Part shown: positions 1 through 8,557 of the stretch, piece after piece | Position numbering within the stretch: the stretch's first letter is position 1 | Layout: the number at the start of each line of letters is the position of its first letter | NCBI RefSeq assembly: GCF_003751625.1 | Contig: NZ_RJUL01000016.1 | Location: 1-36,275, forward strand | Source of the DNA: Gallaecimonas pentaromativorans | GTDB lineage: Bacteria > Pseudomonadota > Gammaproteobacteria > Enterobacterales > Gallaecimonadaceae | Direction: 5' to 3' | Length of the DNA: 36,275 nt | Made by a program: the position numbers and the translations under genes | Notes under the pieces: model-generated | Database searches by the model: none | The model's input: only the letters and a program-made list of their open reading frames with translations | Told to the model about the DNA's origin: nothing

Positions 1-88
1 CTGACTCCATTCCGAACTCAGAAGTGAAACGCAGCCGCGCCGATGGTAGTGTGGCATTCGCCATGTGAGAGTAGGTCACCGCCAGGCA
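1..88 (+). rRNA. rrf: 5S ribosomal RNA, 3' part (5' end lies outside the window)
   Basis: The first bases carry the conserved 5S core (CCGAACTCAGAAGTGAAAC at 12-30) and the typical gammaproteobacterial 3' end (GAGAGTAGGTCACCGCCAGGC, ending near 88). The gene is cut by the window edge, so about the first 30 bases are missing. It is the last rRNA of an operon that enters from the left. A tRNA-Thr follows 12 bases later, so this operon has a distal tRNA. The exact 3' end is set by analogy with E. coli 5S and could be off by one or two bases. Confidence 0.95.
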
Positions 89-100
89 CCTAATATGCGT

Positions 101-176
101 GCTGATATAGCTCAGTTGGTAGAGCGCACCCTTGGTAAGGGTGAGGTCGGCAGTTCGAATCTGCCTATCAGCACCA
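101..176 (+). tRNA. tRNA-Thr (anticodon GGT), distal tRNA of the rRNA operon
   Basis: A full cloverleaf can be drawn. The acceptor stem GCTGATA pairs with TATCAGC (166-172), the discriminator is A173 and CCA (174-176) is encoded. The anticodon arm CACCC-TTGGTAA-GGGTG places GGT at 134-136, so it reads ACC and ACU. The T-loop is TTCGAAT. It lies 12 bases after 5S rRNA and just before a strong terminator, so it should be processed from the rRNA primary transcript. All 76 bases are identical to the tRNA-Thr at 3338-3413. Confidence 0.98.
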
Positions 177-188
177 CTAAAATGAATG

Positions 189-216
189 AGCCCCGGTCTT
201 TTGGCCGGGGCTTTTT
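189..216 (+). terminator. Rho-independent terminator of the upstream rRNA operon
   Basis: An eight-base-pair stem AGCCCCGG (189-196) and CCGGGGCT (205-212) closes an eight-base loop and runs into a T tract (212-216). It sits 12 bases after the distal tRNA-Thr and 52 bases before murB. I infer that it ends the rrn transcript. Confidence 0.92.
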
Positions 217-267
217 CGTTTCTGGCATCTTGGATACACTAAGCGCCTCTTAAAAGCGGTTCTCACC

Positions 268-1287
268 ATGCACATCCTATCCAACACTCCCCTTCAGCCC
301 TTTAATACATTCGGCCTTGCGGCCAATAGCTCAGGTTTTTGCCTGCTGGAAGACATCAATACGTTGCGCGAAGCTCTGCCCTTGGCTGCCAGCGCCAATG
401 TCTTGGCTCTTGGCGGCGGTTCCAATGTGCTGTTCTGCGAAGATTATGAAGGGCTCATTCTCAAGAACGCCCTCCAAGGGCGAACAGTGCGTGAGAGCGA
501 TGACGCTTATCACCTGCATGTGATGGGGGGCGAAAGCTGGCCTGAACTAGTGGATTGGACGGTAGCACAGGGCCTTGGCGGCCTTGAGAACCTTGCGCTG
601 ATACCGGGGACAGCCGGAGCGGCGCCCATCCAGAATATCGGTGCCTATGGGGTGGAACTGGCCGAGCGCTGCGAGTACGTCGAGTTTATCGATTTTGACG
701 GTGGCGGCCTGCACCGGCTGAGTCGCGAAGAATGTCGCTTTGGTTACCGGGACTCCATCTTTAAAGGTGAGCTGCAAGGCAAGGTGTTTATCACTGCCCT
801 TGGCCTGCGACTGGAAAAGCAGTGGCAACCGGTACTGGACTATGCACCGCTTAGTGAACTGGCATATGATGGCGCTGAACCACACCAGATTAGCGAGCTG
901 GTCAAGTCGGTTCGCCGGGCTAAATTACCTGATCCCTCTCTTTTGGGTAACGCCGGTAGCTTTTATAAGAATCCAACAATTACAAGAACAGCATTCGATG
1001 CGTTGAAAGAAGGTTATCCCGACTTGCCAGGCTTTATCCAAGCCGATGAGCAGGTCAAGGTGCCAGCCGCCTGGCTTATCGATAAGGCCGGGTGGAAGGG
1101 CAAGCGCCTGGGGGGAGCAGGCGTGCACCAGCATCAGGCACTGGTTTTGGTCAACTATGGCCAAGCGACCGCCAATGATGTGCTGACGCTGGCGCGTCAG
1201 ATCCGGGATGACGTAGAAGCCAAGTTTGGTATCCGACTGGTCCCTGAGATCCGGTTGATTGGCGCATCGGGAGAATTTTCACTTTAA
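268..1287 (+). CDS. murB: UDP-N-acetylenolpyruvoylglucosamine reductase MurB
   Basis: This is the cytoplasmic FAD enzyme that uses NADPH to reduce UDP-GlcNAc-enolpyruvate to UDP-MurNAc, the second committed step of peptidoglycan precursor synthesis. The 339 residues match the E. coli-type (type I) protein of about 342. The N-terminal FAD-binding part has LALGGGSNVLF near 46-56 and the LIPGTAGAAPIQNIGAYG block at 111-128. The active site is visible: Tyr160-Arg161 in FGYRDS, catalytic Ser231 in GNAGSFYKNP (proton donor in the family), and Glu327 in VPEIRL. The start ATG at 268 gives the expected MHILSNTPLQPFNTFGL beginning, although only a weak ribosome site precedes it. It follows the rrn terminator and is 14 bases from birA. 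I see no convincing promoter of its own. Confidence 0.98.
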   Translation: MHILSNTPLQPFNTFGLAANSSGFCLLEDINTLREALPLAASANVLALGGGSNVLFCEDYEGLILKNALQGRTVRESDDAYHLHVMGGESWPELVDWTVAQGLGGLENLALIPGTAGAAPIQNIGAYGVELAERCEYVEFIDFDGGGLHRLSREECRFGYRDSIFKGELQGKVFITALGLRLEKQWQPVLDYAPLSELAYDGAEPHQISELVKSVRRAKLPDPSLLGNAGSFYKNPTITRTAFDALKEGYPDLPGFIQADEQVKVPAAWLIDKAGWKGKRLGGAGVHQHQALVLVNYGQATANDVLTLARQIRDDVEAKFGIRLVPEIRLIGASGEFSL

Positions 1288-1301
1288 ATAGATGCGTTCA
1301 A

Positions 1302-2276
1302 ATGAAAAAACTCGACCCCGCCAATCAGCTGCTGTTAGCGCAGCTTGCTGATGGGCGCTTCCATTCAGGCGAGGAACTGGGAGAAATGCTGTCCCTGTCC
1401 CGCGCATCAATCTCCAAACGGATGGCAGAACTCAGGCGCCTTGGCCTGGACGTGTTCAGCGTCAAAGGCAAAGGTTACCGCCTGCCGTATCCCATCTCCT
1501 TACTGGATGAATCCAGGCTCAAAGCGTCCATTGGCGAGAACCTTCAGGTATGGTCCGAAGTTGGTTCAACCAACGACCTACTAAAAGACGCTGCTAGCCT
1601 GACCAGCGGCGACGTGGTGCTGGCCGAGTGTCAAACTGCCGGGCGGGGTAGAAGAGGGCAGACTTGGGTTTCGCCCTTTGGAGCCCACCTCTATTTCAGC
1701 CTGTTCTGGCAATTAGATAGCCGCCATGCCGCGTTACAAGGGTTGAGCCTGGTGACCGGCGTCGCCGTTGCCAAAGCCATTAATGATTGGCTGGGTGATG
1801 CGGTACGTCTTAAGTGGCCAAACGACCTTTACCACAATGGCCGCAAGCTAGGCGGTATTCTGGTGGAGATGGTTGGCCAAGCTAATGGGCCGGTGAACAT
1901 CATTATCGGTGTCGGCCTTAATGTGGCCATGCCCCCAGAATCGGCCAGTAGGATAGATCAACCCTGGGTGGACTTACAGCAAATCTATGGTCAGCAAGTC
2001 GACCGTACTGAGCTTGCTAATAAGGTCATCAGTGCCTTGCACGAAGCCCTCGCCCTTTTTGCCGATAAAGGCCTTGCCGCCTTTGTTGATGATTGGAATC
2101 GCTTGGATTGCTTTTGGGGGCAGGCCGTTGTCCTTAAAAACGAGAAGAGCCAGCAGGTGGGTATTTGCCGCGGTATTGAAGGCGATGGCGCCTTGCTGCT
2201 GGAAGCCGGCGGCCAGGTTACCCGCATTTATGGCGGCGAATTATCAATGAGAAGCCATGACAACGTTCTTGGTTGA
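1302..2276 (+). CDS. birA: Bifunctional biotin-[acetyl-CoA-carboxylase] ligase and biotin operon repressor BirA
   Basis: BirA activates biotin with ATP to biotinyl-AMP and moves it to the lysine of the AccB carrier. In the long (class II) form it also represses biotin synthesis genes. The 324 residues match the E. coli length of 321. An N-terminal winged helix-turn-helix (about 15-62, with SLSRASISKRMAEL and wing VKGKGYRLP) marks the regulatory class. The catalytic core has the adenylate loop GRGRRG at 114-119 followed by SPFGAHLYFSLFW, KWPND at 171-175 and KLGGILVE at 182-189. The C-terminal SH3-like domain follows. Its last 20 bases overlap the start of coaX, implying translational coupling. 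A target operator in the bio operon is outside this window. Confidence 0.98.
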   Translation: MKKLDPANQLLLAQLADGRFHSGEELGEMLSLSRASISKRMAELRRLGLDVFSVKGKGYRLPYPISLLDESRLKASIGENLQVWSEVGSTNDLLKDAASLTSGDVVLAECQTAGRGRRGQTWVSPFGAHLYFSLFWQLDSRHAALQGLSLVTGVAVAKAINDWLGDAVRLKWPNDLYHNGRKLGGILVEMVGQANGPVNIIIGVGLNVAMPPESASRIDQPWVDLQQIYGQQVDRTELANKVISALHEALALFADKGLAAFVDDWNRLDCFWGQAVVLKNEKSQQVGICRGIEGDGALLLEAGGQVTRIYGGELSMRSHDNVLG

Positions 2277-2970
2277 AGCCGGTAACAGCTTCCTTAAATC
2301 GGCGGTGCTTTCGGGGGCAGAGTTGTCCCCCTCTATACGTTTTCAAGCCGAGCAGATTGCGGCGATGCCGGTGCCGGCAGATTGCCAACGGATGCTCTTC
2401 GCTTCTGTGGGCAATGAGGCAATAGCCGAAGCGCTTTTCTCGTTTGCCATGTCGCAGGGTATTGAGTGCCTTGAGATTAAAAGTGAGGCCAAGGCTTTTG
2501 GAGTCACCAGTGCCTATGCCGAGCCGCAGCGCTTAGGGGTTGACCGTTGGCTCGCCATGCTGGCCGCTTTTAATGAAGCTAAAGGCGCCTGCTTGGTGCT
2601 GGATATCGGTACCGCTGCCACAGCGGACCTTATCGATAACAACGGCCAGCACCTTGGCGGTTGGATCGCCCCTGGCTTTCAAATGATGACCGATGCGGTA
2701 CTGAGCCGGACGGCGAAGGTCATTGGCCTTGAGCCTACCGAAGGGGAACTGGTTTTTGGCGCCAGCACCGGCACCGGCTTATATGCCGGTTGCCGTGCCA
2801 TGGTCACAGGCTTTGTAACCTCAGCCATCGCCACGGCAAAGGCCCAGATTGGCCAGGACATTCCCCTGTTCTTTACCGGCGGTGGTATTCGCCACTTGCC
2901 CAATTCAATGGGTTCTTTGGGAAGGTACCGGCCTGACCTGGTGCTTGAAGGACTGGCCCTCTACTCTTAG
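2257..2970 (+). CDS. coaX: Type III pantothenate kinase CoaX
   Basis: CoaX phosphorylates pantothenate with ATP, the first step of coenzyme A synthesis. Type III enzymes of the ASKHA fold are not feedback-inhibited by CoA and usually need a monovalent cation. The 237-residue protein shows LGVDRW at 93-98, with Asp96 as the expected catalytic base, the phosphate motif DIGTAATADLID at 116-127, and GGWIAPGFQMM at 134-144. The N-terminal nucleotide motif reads VEAGNS (6-11), so Glu stands where many family members have Asp (DxGN). The ATG at 2257 lies inside birA, 20 bases before its stop. E. coli has the unrelated CoaA (type I) at this position. I see no terminator after it. Confidence 0.93.
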   Translation: MTTFLVEAGNSFLKSAVLSGAELSPSIRFQAEQIAAMPVPADCQRMLFASVGNEAIAEALFSFAMSQGIECLEIKSEAKAFGVTSAYAEPQRLGVDRWLAMLAAFNEAKGACLVLDIGTAATADLIDNNGQHLGGWIAPGFQMMTDAVLSRTAKVIGLEPTEGELVFGASTGTGLYAGCRAMVTGFVTSAIATAKAQIGQDIPLFFTGGGIRHLPNSMGSLGRYRPDLVLEGLALYS

Positions 2971-3029
2971 CTGTTGGACAAAGTTTGCACAAGTGACCGC
3001 TTTTACAGGCAAATAGCTGCAACAAGCTA

Positions 3030-3058
3030 TTGCCCTGGCTTTCACTCTCTCTTAGAAT
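3030..3058 (+). promoter_or_regulatory. Sigma-70 promoter of the tRNA-Tyr/Gly/Thr-tufB operon
   Basis: A -35 TTGCCC (3030-3035) and a -10 TAGAAT (3053-3058) are separated by exactly 17 bases. The bases after the -10 are GC-rich (GCGCACC), the discriminator typical of stable-RNA promoters under stringent control. It lies 69 bases before tRNA-Tyr in the coaX-tRNA gap. Confidence 0.8.
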
Positions 3059-3127
3059 GCGCACCACTTAATGGGCTTCTGACCGGCCTGCAGCGTGCAA
3101 TACGCTCGAATCAGGACAGGACAATTC

Positions 3128-3212
3128 GGTGGGGTTCCCGAGTGGCCAAAGGGATCAGACTGTAAATCTGACGGCTCAGCCTTCGAAGGTTCGAATCCTT
3201 CCCCCACCACCA
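3128..3212 (+). tRNA. tRNA-Tyr (anticodon GTA)
   Basis: An 85-base class II tRNA. Acceptor GGTGGGG (3128-3134) pairs with CCCCACC (3202-3208), followed by A3209 and encoded CCA (3210-3212). Anticodon stem TCAGA/TCTGA encloses CTGTAAA, placing GTA at 3162-3164. A long variable arm follows, as expected for bacterial tRNA-Tyr, and the T arm is GAAGG-TTCGAAT-CCTTC. It reads UAC and UAU, and is first in the tRNA-tufB transcript. Confidence 0.98.
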
Positions 3213-3252
3213 TATTCATGGTTTGAGGTAGCCTCTCAAAAAGGGATAGTTA

Positions 3253-3327
<75 letters not shown>

Positions 3328-3337
3328 AATAATGTGT

Positions 3338-4697
<1,360 letters not shown>

Positions 4698-4713
4698 TCG
4701 CGATGATTGCCAG

Positions 4714-4743
4714 AAAACAGGGCGCCTCGGCGCCCTGTTTTTC
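4714..4743 (+). terminator. Rho-independent terminator after tufB
   Basis: GGGCGC (4720-4725), loop CTCG and GCGCCC (4730-4735) form a hairpin. AACA upstream pairs with TGTT downstream to lengthen it, and a T run follows. It separates tufB from secE. The same core (GGGCGC-CTCG-GCGCCC) ends tufA, but the flanks differ. Confidence 0.93.
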
Positions 4744-4802
4744 TGAGTAAGCGAAAAAAATCCTGTGGCCTCATAATCCCAGAAGAAATATTGCGCACAT
4801 TC

Positions 4803-4811
4803 TGTTAGTAT
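4803..4811 (+). promoter_or_regulatory. Probable extended -10 promoter of secE-nusG
   Basis: TG-T-TAGTAT at 4803-4811 fits the extended -10 consensus (TGn plus TATAAT-like hexamer). No good -35 lies 17 bases upstream, which extended -10 promoters tolerate. It falls between the tufB terminator and secE, giving a leader of roughly 150 bases. Confidence 0.5.
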
Positions 4812-4869
4812 CGGCAGCTCGCTTGCGCGAGGTCGCAAATTAACTGGAAAGGTAGTGGAAGAGGGCGCT

Positions 4870-4927
4870 ATGGCGCCTGGGAGAGAACGATAAAATGACT
4901 CCCCGTTTCCGCTGCCAGAGGCGCCAT
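4870..4927 (+). repeat. Inverted repeat in the secE leader
   Basis: ATGGCGCC at 4870-4877 and GGCGCCAT at 4920-4927 are perfect inverted copies. The next three bases (TGG, and CCA before a two-base bulge) can extend the stem. The loop is about 40 bases. It ends 46 bases before the secE start, so it could shape the leader mRNA. No ligand or protein is evident. Confidence 0.5.
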
Positions 4928-4973
4928 TCGCAGGATGGCTCCGAATCGACGAAAATTGACTAGGTTGGTCATG

Positions 4974-5366
4974 ATGAGTGTGAATACTGAACATCAACAG
5001 CAGCCCAAAGGCGGCGCGCTGGATGTAGTTTTGTGGATCCTGGTTGTTGCTCTGCTGTGTGGCCTGGTAGTGGTTAACCACTTCTACGGCCAAGACACTT
5101 CCATGCTGATCCGTGCTGTGATTGGTGTGGCAGCCTTCGCCATTGCTATTGGTTTGGCTGCATTGACCCGCAAGGGCAAGCAAGCGCTGGCTTTTGCCAA
5201 GGAATCACGCACTGAAGTTCGCAAGGTTGTTTGGCCGACTCGTCAGGAAACCGTCCACACCACGCTTATCATCATGGCGGCTGTGGCCGTTATGGGCCTG
5301 CTGCTGTGGGCGATGGATGGCATCCTGGTAAGGGTGATCGGCTGGTTCACTGGTTTGGAGATCTAA
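4974..5366 (+). CDS. secE: Preprotein translocase subunit SecE
   Basis: SecE clamps and stabilises the SecY channel in the inner membrane. The 130 residues match the three-helix enterobacterial form of about 127. Hydrophobic segments lie near 22-41, 50-68 and 98-126. The conserved amphipathic cytoplasmic region [15 protein letters not shown] (about 82-96) precedes the essential third helix. I chose ATG 4974 (MSVNTEHQ) because it aligns with the E. coli start MSANTE. ATG 4971 and an upstream frame from 4935 are less likely. AGG at 4962 is a weak ribosome site. It is five bases from nusG, the conserved secE-nusG pair; its partner secY is at 30860. Confidence 0.96.
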   Translation: MSVNTEHQQQPKGGALDVVLWILVVALLCGLVVVNHFYGQDTSMLIRAVIGVAAFAIAIGLAALTRKGKQALAFAKESRTEVRKVVWPTRQETVHTTLIIMAAVAVMGLLLWAMDGILVRVIGWFTGLEI

Positions 5367-5371
5367 TACCT

Positions 5372-5914
5372 ATGTCAGAACAGAAAAAACGCTGGTATGT
5401 GGTCCAGGCCTTCTCTGGCTTTGAGTCCCGTGTAGCTCAGTCGCTGCGCGAGCACATCAAGATGCACGGCATGGAAGAGCATTTCGGTGAAGTGTTGGTT
5501 CCTACCGAAGAAGTAGTGGAAATGCGCGCCGGCCAGAAGCGCAAGTCCGAGCGTAAATTCTTCCCAGGCTACGTGCTGGTGCATATGGTCATGAATGACG
5601 AATCCTGGCACCTGGTACGTTCCATTCCCCGGGTGATGGGTTTCATTGGCGGTACCTCCGACCGCCCGGCACCGATCTCCGATAAAGAGGCCGATGCCAT
5701 CCTCAATCGTCTGCAAGAAGCTGTGGACAAGCCGCGTCACAAGACCCTGTTCGAGCCCGGTGAAGTGGTACGGGTTAACGATGGTCCTTTTGCCGACTTC
5801 AACGGCGTGGTCGAAGAAGTGGACTACGAGAAGAGCCGCGTGAAAGTGTCTGTGATGATCTTCGGCCGCTCCACTCCGGTAGAGCTGGATTTCGGGCAGG
5901 TCGAAAAAGGCTAA
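5372..5914 (+). CDS. nusG: Transcription termination/antitermination protein NusG
   Basis: NusG binds the beta' clamp of RNA polymerase. It stimulates elongation, and its C-terminal domain contacts Rho or ribosomal protein S10. The 180 residues match E. coli (181). The N-terminal NGN domain starts [20 protein letters not shown], and [10 protein letters not shown] lies near 64-73. The KOW domain occupies about 128-176 ([18 protein letters not shown]). The frame is open upstream to 5231 inside secE, but ATG 5372 gives the family start [11 protein letters not shown], with GGAG at 5357-5360. A strong promoter for rplK follows, so the pair forms its own unit with likely read-through. Confidence 0.98.
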   Translation: MSEQKKRWYVVQAFSGFESRVAQSLREHIKMHGMEEHFGEVLVPTEEVVEMRAGQKRKSERKFFPGYVLVHMVMNDESWHLVRSIPRVMGFIGGTSDRPAPISDKEADAILNRLQEAVDKPRHKTLFEPGEVVRVNDGPFADFNGVVEEVDYEKSRVKVSVMIFGRSTPVELDFGQVEKG

Positions 5915-5937
5915 CGCACGAAAAATCGTCAAGTCGC

Positions 5938-5966
5938 TTGGCAGGGGCAGCGAGATTCAGTAGAAT
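5938..5966 (+). promoter_or_regulatory. Sigma-70 promoter of rplK-rplA (L11 operon)
   Basis: TTGGCA (5938-5943) and TAGAAT (5961-5966) are separated by 17 bases, close to consensus, in the nusG-rplK gap. Transcripts would start near 5973, giving a leader of about 70 bases. Confidence 0.85.
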
Positions 5967-5987
5967 TCGCTGCCCTAATTTCTTTAG

Positions 5988-6030
5988 GGACCCCAAAGGG
6001 GAGCCTCTTTCGAGGCGCTAGAACCCAAAT
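5988..6030 (+). promoter_or_regulatory. Candidate L1 feedback site in the rplK leader
   Basis: GCCTC (6003-6007), loop TTTC and GAGGC (6012-6016) form a stem. An outer GGGG (5998-6001) can pair with CCC (6024-6026) across an asymmetric internal loop. E. coli L1 is known to bind a similar structure in the L11-L1 leader and repress translation of both genes. Position and shape fit; binding is inferred. Confidence 0.5.
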
Positions 6031-6043
6031 AATGAGGTAAATC

Positions 6044-6472
6044 ATGGCTAAGAAAGTAACAGCCTACATCAAGCTGCAGGTTGCAGCTGGTATGGCTAAC
6101 CCCAGCCCGCCGATCGGTCCTGCCCTGGGTCAGCACGGCGTGAACATCATGGAATTCTGTAAAGGCTTCAACGCCCGTACAGAATCCCTGGAAAAAGGCA
6201 TGCCGCTGCCTGTGGTTATCACCGTGTACAGCGACCGTTCCTTCACCTTCATCACCAAAACCCCGCCTGCCAGCTTCCTGCTGAAGAAAGCGGCCGGTAT
6301 CAAGAGCGGTTCCAAAAAGCCGCACGTTGATAAAGTGGGTAAGGTTAACCGCGCTCAGCTGGAAGAAATTGCCAAGCTCAAAGAGCCGGATCTGACCGCA
6401 GCCGACATGGACGCCGCCGTGCGTACCATCGCTGGCTCTGCCCGTTCCATGGGCCTGGTAGTGGAGGACTAA
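6044..6472 (+). CDS. rplK: 50S ribosomal protein L11
   Basis: L11 binds 23S rRNA at the GTPase-associated centre, is the site of thiostrepton action in the family, and is needed for RelA activation. The 142 residues equal E. coli L11. The N-terminal domain has the proline-rich [20 protein letters not shown] (19-38), with Pro22/Pro23 in the hinge. The C-terminal rRNA-binding domain includes [14 protein letters not shown] and ends [22 protein letters not shown] just before the ATG is the ribosome site. It is three bases from rplA, so translation is coupled. Confidence 0.99.
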   Translation: MAKKVTAYIKLQVAAGMANPSPPIGPALGQHGVNIMEFCKGFNARTESLEKGMPLPVVITVYSDRSFTFITKTPPASFLLKKAAGIKSGSKKPHVDKVGKVNRAQLEEIAKLKEPDLTAADMDAAVRTIAGSARSMGLVVED

Positions 6473-6475
6473 GAC

Positions 6476-7174
6476 ATGGCTAAGCTGACCAAGCGTATGC
6501 GTCTCATCCGTGAGAAAGTCAACGCCACCCAAGACTACGCCATCAACGAAGCCGTTGCCCTGCTCAAAGAGCTGGCCACCGCCAAATTCGTTGAGAGCAT
6601 CGACGTTGCCGTGAACCTCGGTATCGACGCACGTAAATCCGACCAAAACGTTCGTGGCGCCACCGTGCTGCCCAACGGCACTGGCCGTAGCGTTCGTGTA
6701 GCCGTGTTCACCCAAGGTGCCAACGCTGAAGCCGCCAAGGCTGCTGGCGCTGACATCGTGGGTATGGAAGACCTGGCCGAGCAAGTTAAAGCCGGTCAAA
6801 TGGACTTCGACGTGGTTATCGCTTCTCCCGACGCCATGCGTGTTGTGGGTATGCTGGGCCAGATCCTGGGTCCCCGCGGCCTGATGCCGAACCCGAAAGT
6901 CGGTACTGTAACCCCTAACGTTGCCGAAGCTGTTAAAAACGCCAAGGCCGGTCAGGTGCGTTACCGCAACGACAAAAACGGTATCATCCATACCACCATT
7001 GGTAAGGTTGATTTCGAAGACAGCAAGCTCAAGGAAAACCTTGAAGCTCTGCTGGCTGCCCTGAAGAAAGCGAAACCCGCTACTTCCAAAGGTCAGTTCA
7101 TTAAGAAAATCAGCCTGTCCACCACCATGGGCGCTGGTGTTTCTATCGATCAAAGCTCTCTGGACGTTCAATAA
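6476..7174 (+). CDS. rplA: 50S ribosomal protein L1
   Basis: L1 forms the mobile L1 stalk near the E site and acts as translational repressor of the rplK-rplA mRNA in relatives. The 232 residues compare with 234 in E. coli. The conserved signature [19 protein letters not shown] begins at residue 131. The N-terminal [15 protein letters not shown] and C-terminal [16 protein letters not shown] also fit. It is coupled to rplK by a three-base gap. The next unit has its own promoter 20 bases after the stop. Confidence 0.99.
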   Translation: MAKLTKRMRLIREKVNATQDYAINEAVALLKELATAKFVESIDVAVNLGIDARKSDQNVRGATVLPNGTGRSVRVAVFTQGANAEAAKAAGADIVGMEDLAEQVKAGQMDFDVVIASPDAMRVVGMLGQILGPRGLMPNPKVGTVTPNVAEAVKNAKAGQVRYRNDKNGIIHTTIGKVDFEDSKLKENLEALLAALKKAKPATSKGQFIKKISLSTTMGAGVSIDQSSLDVQ

Positions 7175-7194
7175 TCCAGCTGCTTTGAGAGAGA

Positions 7195-7223
7195 TTGGCG
7201 AAAGCGTCAGCAGGTGTTATACT
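7195..7223 (+). promoter_or_regulatory. Extended -10 sigma-70 promoter of rplJ-rplL-rpoBC
   Basis: TTGGCG (7195-7200), 17 bases, then TATACT (7218-7223), preceded by TG-T (7215-7217). All core elements are strong. A perfect nine-base inverted repeat, GCGAAAGCG (7198-7206) and CGCTTTCGC (7228-7236), brackets the -10 region. Confidence 0.88.
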
Positions 7224-7266
7224 CTGGCGCTTTCGCATGGGTCGACGTTCAAGTTTTGAACGTTCG

Positions 7267-7400
7267 TCCAAGACCGTAGGAGCCTTCAGGCTTAAACCTT
7301 TCCTACGCAGACGGTGTAGGCCCTAAGAGATTTTCTCTCTTGGATGCTGTCACCGTGAGGTTGTCAGGGATTTCCCCTGACATGTATTACTACCGGTTTG
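7267..7400 (+). ncRNA. L10 leader (autoregulatory mRNA leader bound by L10-L7/L12)
   Basis: About 195 bases separate the promoter from rplJ. The region keeps the blocks of the known L10 leader: CCAAGACCGTAGGAGCC (7268-7284), TAAACCTTTCCTACGCAGACGGTG, and CCCTAAGAGA at 7321. GACCGTAGGA pairs with TCCTACGCAGACGGT, and AAGAGA pairs with TCTCTT further on. In E. coli the L10-L12 complex binds here and shuts off rplJL translation. The match to Rfam L10_leader is from memory; edges are approximate. Confidence 0.85.
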
Positions 7401-7425
7401 ACCGGTGAAATCCAGGAGTAAGCCA

Positions 7426-7929
7426 ATGGCATTAAGACTCGACGACAAAAAAGCAATTGTTGCTGAAGTCAACGAAGCTGCCAAAGGCGCGCTTTCTGCA
7501 GTTGTTGCCGATTCTCGCGGCGTAACTGTAGCAGCAATGACTCAGCTGCGTGCGACTGCCCGTTCTCAGGGTATTTTCGTGAAGGTTGTTCGTAACACCC
7601 TCGCGCGTCGTGCTGTAGAAGGTACTGATTATTCAGTACTGTCTGACGTCTTTGTTGGCCCAACTTTGATCGCTTTCTCTAACGAGCACCCCGGTGCCGC
7701 GGCACGTCTGTTCAAAGACTTTGCCAAAGAGAACGACAAGTTTGAGGTAAAAGGTGCTGCCTTTAACGGGGAATTTATCCCTGCAGCAGACATTGACCGT
7801 CTCGCAAAACTGCCGACCTACGAAGAAGCTCTGGCGAAGCTGATGGCGACTATGAAAGAAGCCGCCGCTGGCAAGCTGGTTCGTACCCTGGCCGCACTGC
7901 GCGAGAAAAAAGAAGCCGAAGCTGCCTAA
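7426..7929 (+). CDS. rplJ: 50S ribosomal protein L10
   Basis: L10 anchors the L7/L12 dimers to the ribosomal stalk and, with L12, represses its own mRNA. The 167 residues compare with 165 in E. coli. The N-terminal rRNA-binding part contains [15 protein letters not shown] and [13 protein letters not shown]. The C-terminal helix ([29 protein letters not shown]) binds L12. The frame extends upstream to 7405, but AGGAG at 7414-7418 and the family start [15 protein letters not shown] fix ATG 7426. rplL follows after 47 bases. Confidence 0.98.
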   Translation: MALRLDDKKAIVAEVNEAAKGALSAVVADSRGVTVAAMTQLRATARSQGIFVKVVRNTLARRAVEGTDYSVLSDVFVGPTLIAFSNEHPGAAARLFKDFAKENDKFEVKGAAFNGEFIPAADIDRLAKLPTYEEALAKLMATMKEAAAGKLVRTLAALREKKEAEAA

Positions 7930-7976
7930 GGGCTGTTTGGGTGTAACAAATACTTCAGTAATTAGGAACTTGAGTC

Positions 7977-8342
7977 ATGTCCGTAACTAAAGATCAAATC
8001 CTTGAAGCCGTAGCCGCCATGTCCGTAATGGAAGTGGTTGAGCTGGTTGAAGCCATGGAAGAGAAATTCGGCGTTTCTGCCGCTGCTGCTGTTGCCGTTG
8101 CTGGCGACGCTGCTGCTGCCGTCGAAGAGCAAACTGAGTTCAACGTTGTTCTGACCGCTGCTGGCGCGAACAAAGTTGCTGCTATCAAAGCCGTTCGCGG
8201 CGCTACCGGTCTGGGCCTGAAAGAAGCCAAAGACCTGGTTGAGTCTGCTCCTGCTGTCATCAAAGAAGCTATCTCCAAAGGCGAAGCCGAAGCGCTCAAG
8301 AAAGAACTCGAAGAAGCCGGTGCTTCTGTTGAGATCAAGTAA
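7977..8342 (+). CDS. rplL: 50S ribosomal protein L7/L12
   Basis: L7/L12 is the multi-copy stalk protein that recruits and activates the translational GTPases. The 121 residues equal E. coli. Visible are the N-terminal dimerisation helices (1-33), an Ala/Val-rich hinge (about 34-52, with [17 protein letters not shown]) and the globular C-terminal domain ([20 protein letters not shown], ending ASVEIK). It is followed by an attenuator and a long hairpin before rpoB, which can set more L12 than beta subunit. Confidence 0.99.
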   Translation: MSVTKDQILEAVAAMSVMEVVELVEAMEEKFGVSAAAAVAVAGDAAAAVEEQTEFNVVLTAAGANKVAAIKAVRGATGLGLKEAKDLVESAPAVIKEAISKGEAEALKKELEEAGASVEIK

Positions 8343-8379
8343 TCTAGTTAATAGATTACAGCCCCTTCACGGGGGCAAA

Positions 8380-8408
8380 GGCTGGTGGCGTAGCGCCACC
8401 GGCCTTTT
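8380..8408 (+). terminator. Attenuator between rplL and rpoB
   Basis: An 11-pair stem (8380-8390 with 8394-8404, one G-T pair) with a three-base loop is followed by TTTTC. It lies 37 bases after rplL and no promoter follows, so rpoBC must be reached by read-through. A partial terminator at this place is known in E. coli. Confidence 0.85.
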
Positions 8409-8417
8409 CGCGCTGTA

Positions 8418-8457
8418 GGAATAGGCAAAATTTCGCGTCGTTTATTTTGCCTATTCC
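8418..8457 (+). promoter_or_regulatory. Long perfect hairpin before rpoB, probable RNase III processing site
   Basis: GGAATAGGCAAAAT (8418-8431) and ATTTTGCCTATTCC (8444-8457) are perfect 14-base complements around a 12-base loop. There is no T tract, so it is not a terminator. E. coli has an RNase III cleavage hairpin between rplL and rpoB; position and shape suggest the same role here. Confidence 0.7.
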
Positions 8458-8557
8458 GGCAGTTCGGTCACCCGGATTGCCGACGACAAAACGACGTTGC
8501 GCTGAGACTGTCCCGTCGGACATTAGTGGGTCACACTTTCGCGAGCTGAGGAACCCC

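Noticed and set aside
65..253. A small open frame running through 5S rRNA end, tRNA-Thr and terminator
   Set aside because: It only reads across RNA genes. A similar frame at 3129-3332 reads through tRNA-Tyr and tRNA-Gly.
217..267. A promoter for murB (TACACT at 235-240)
   Set aside because: The hexamer is fair but no -35 lies 16-18 bases upstream; that stretch is the terminator T tract.
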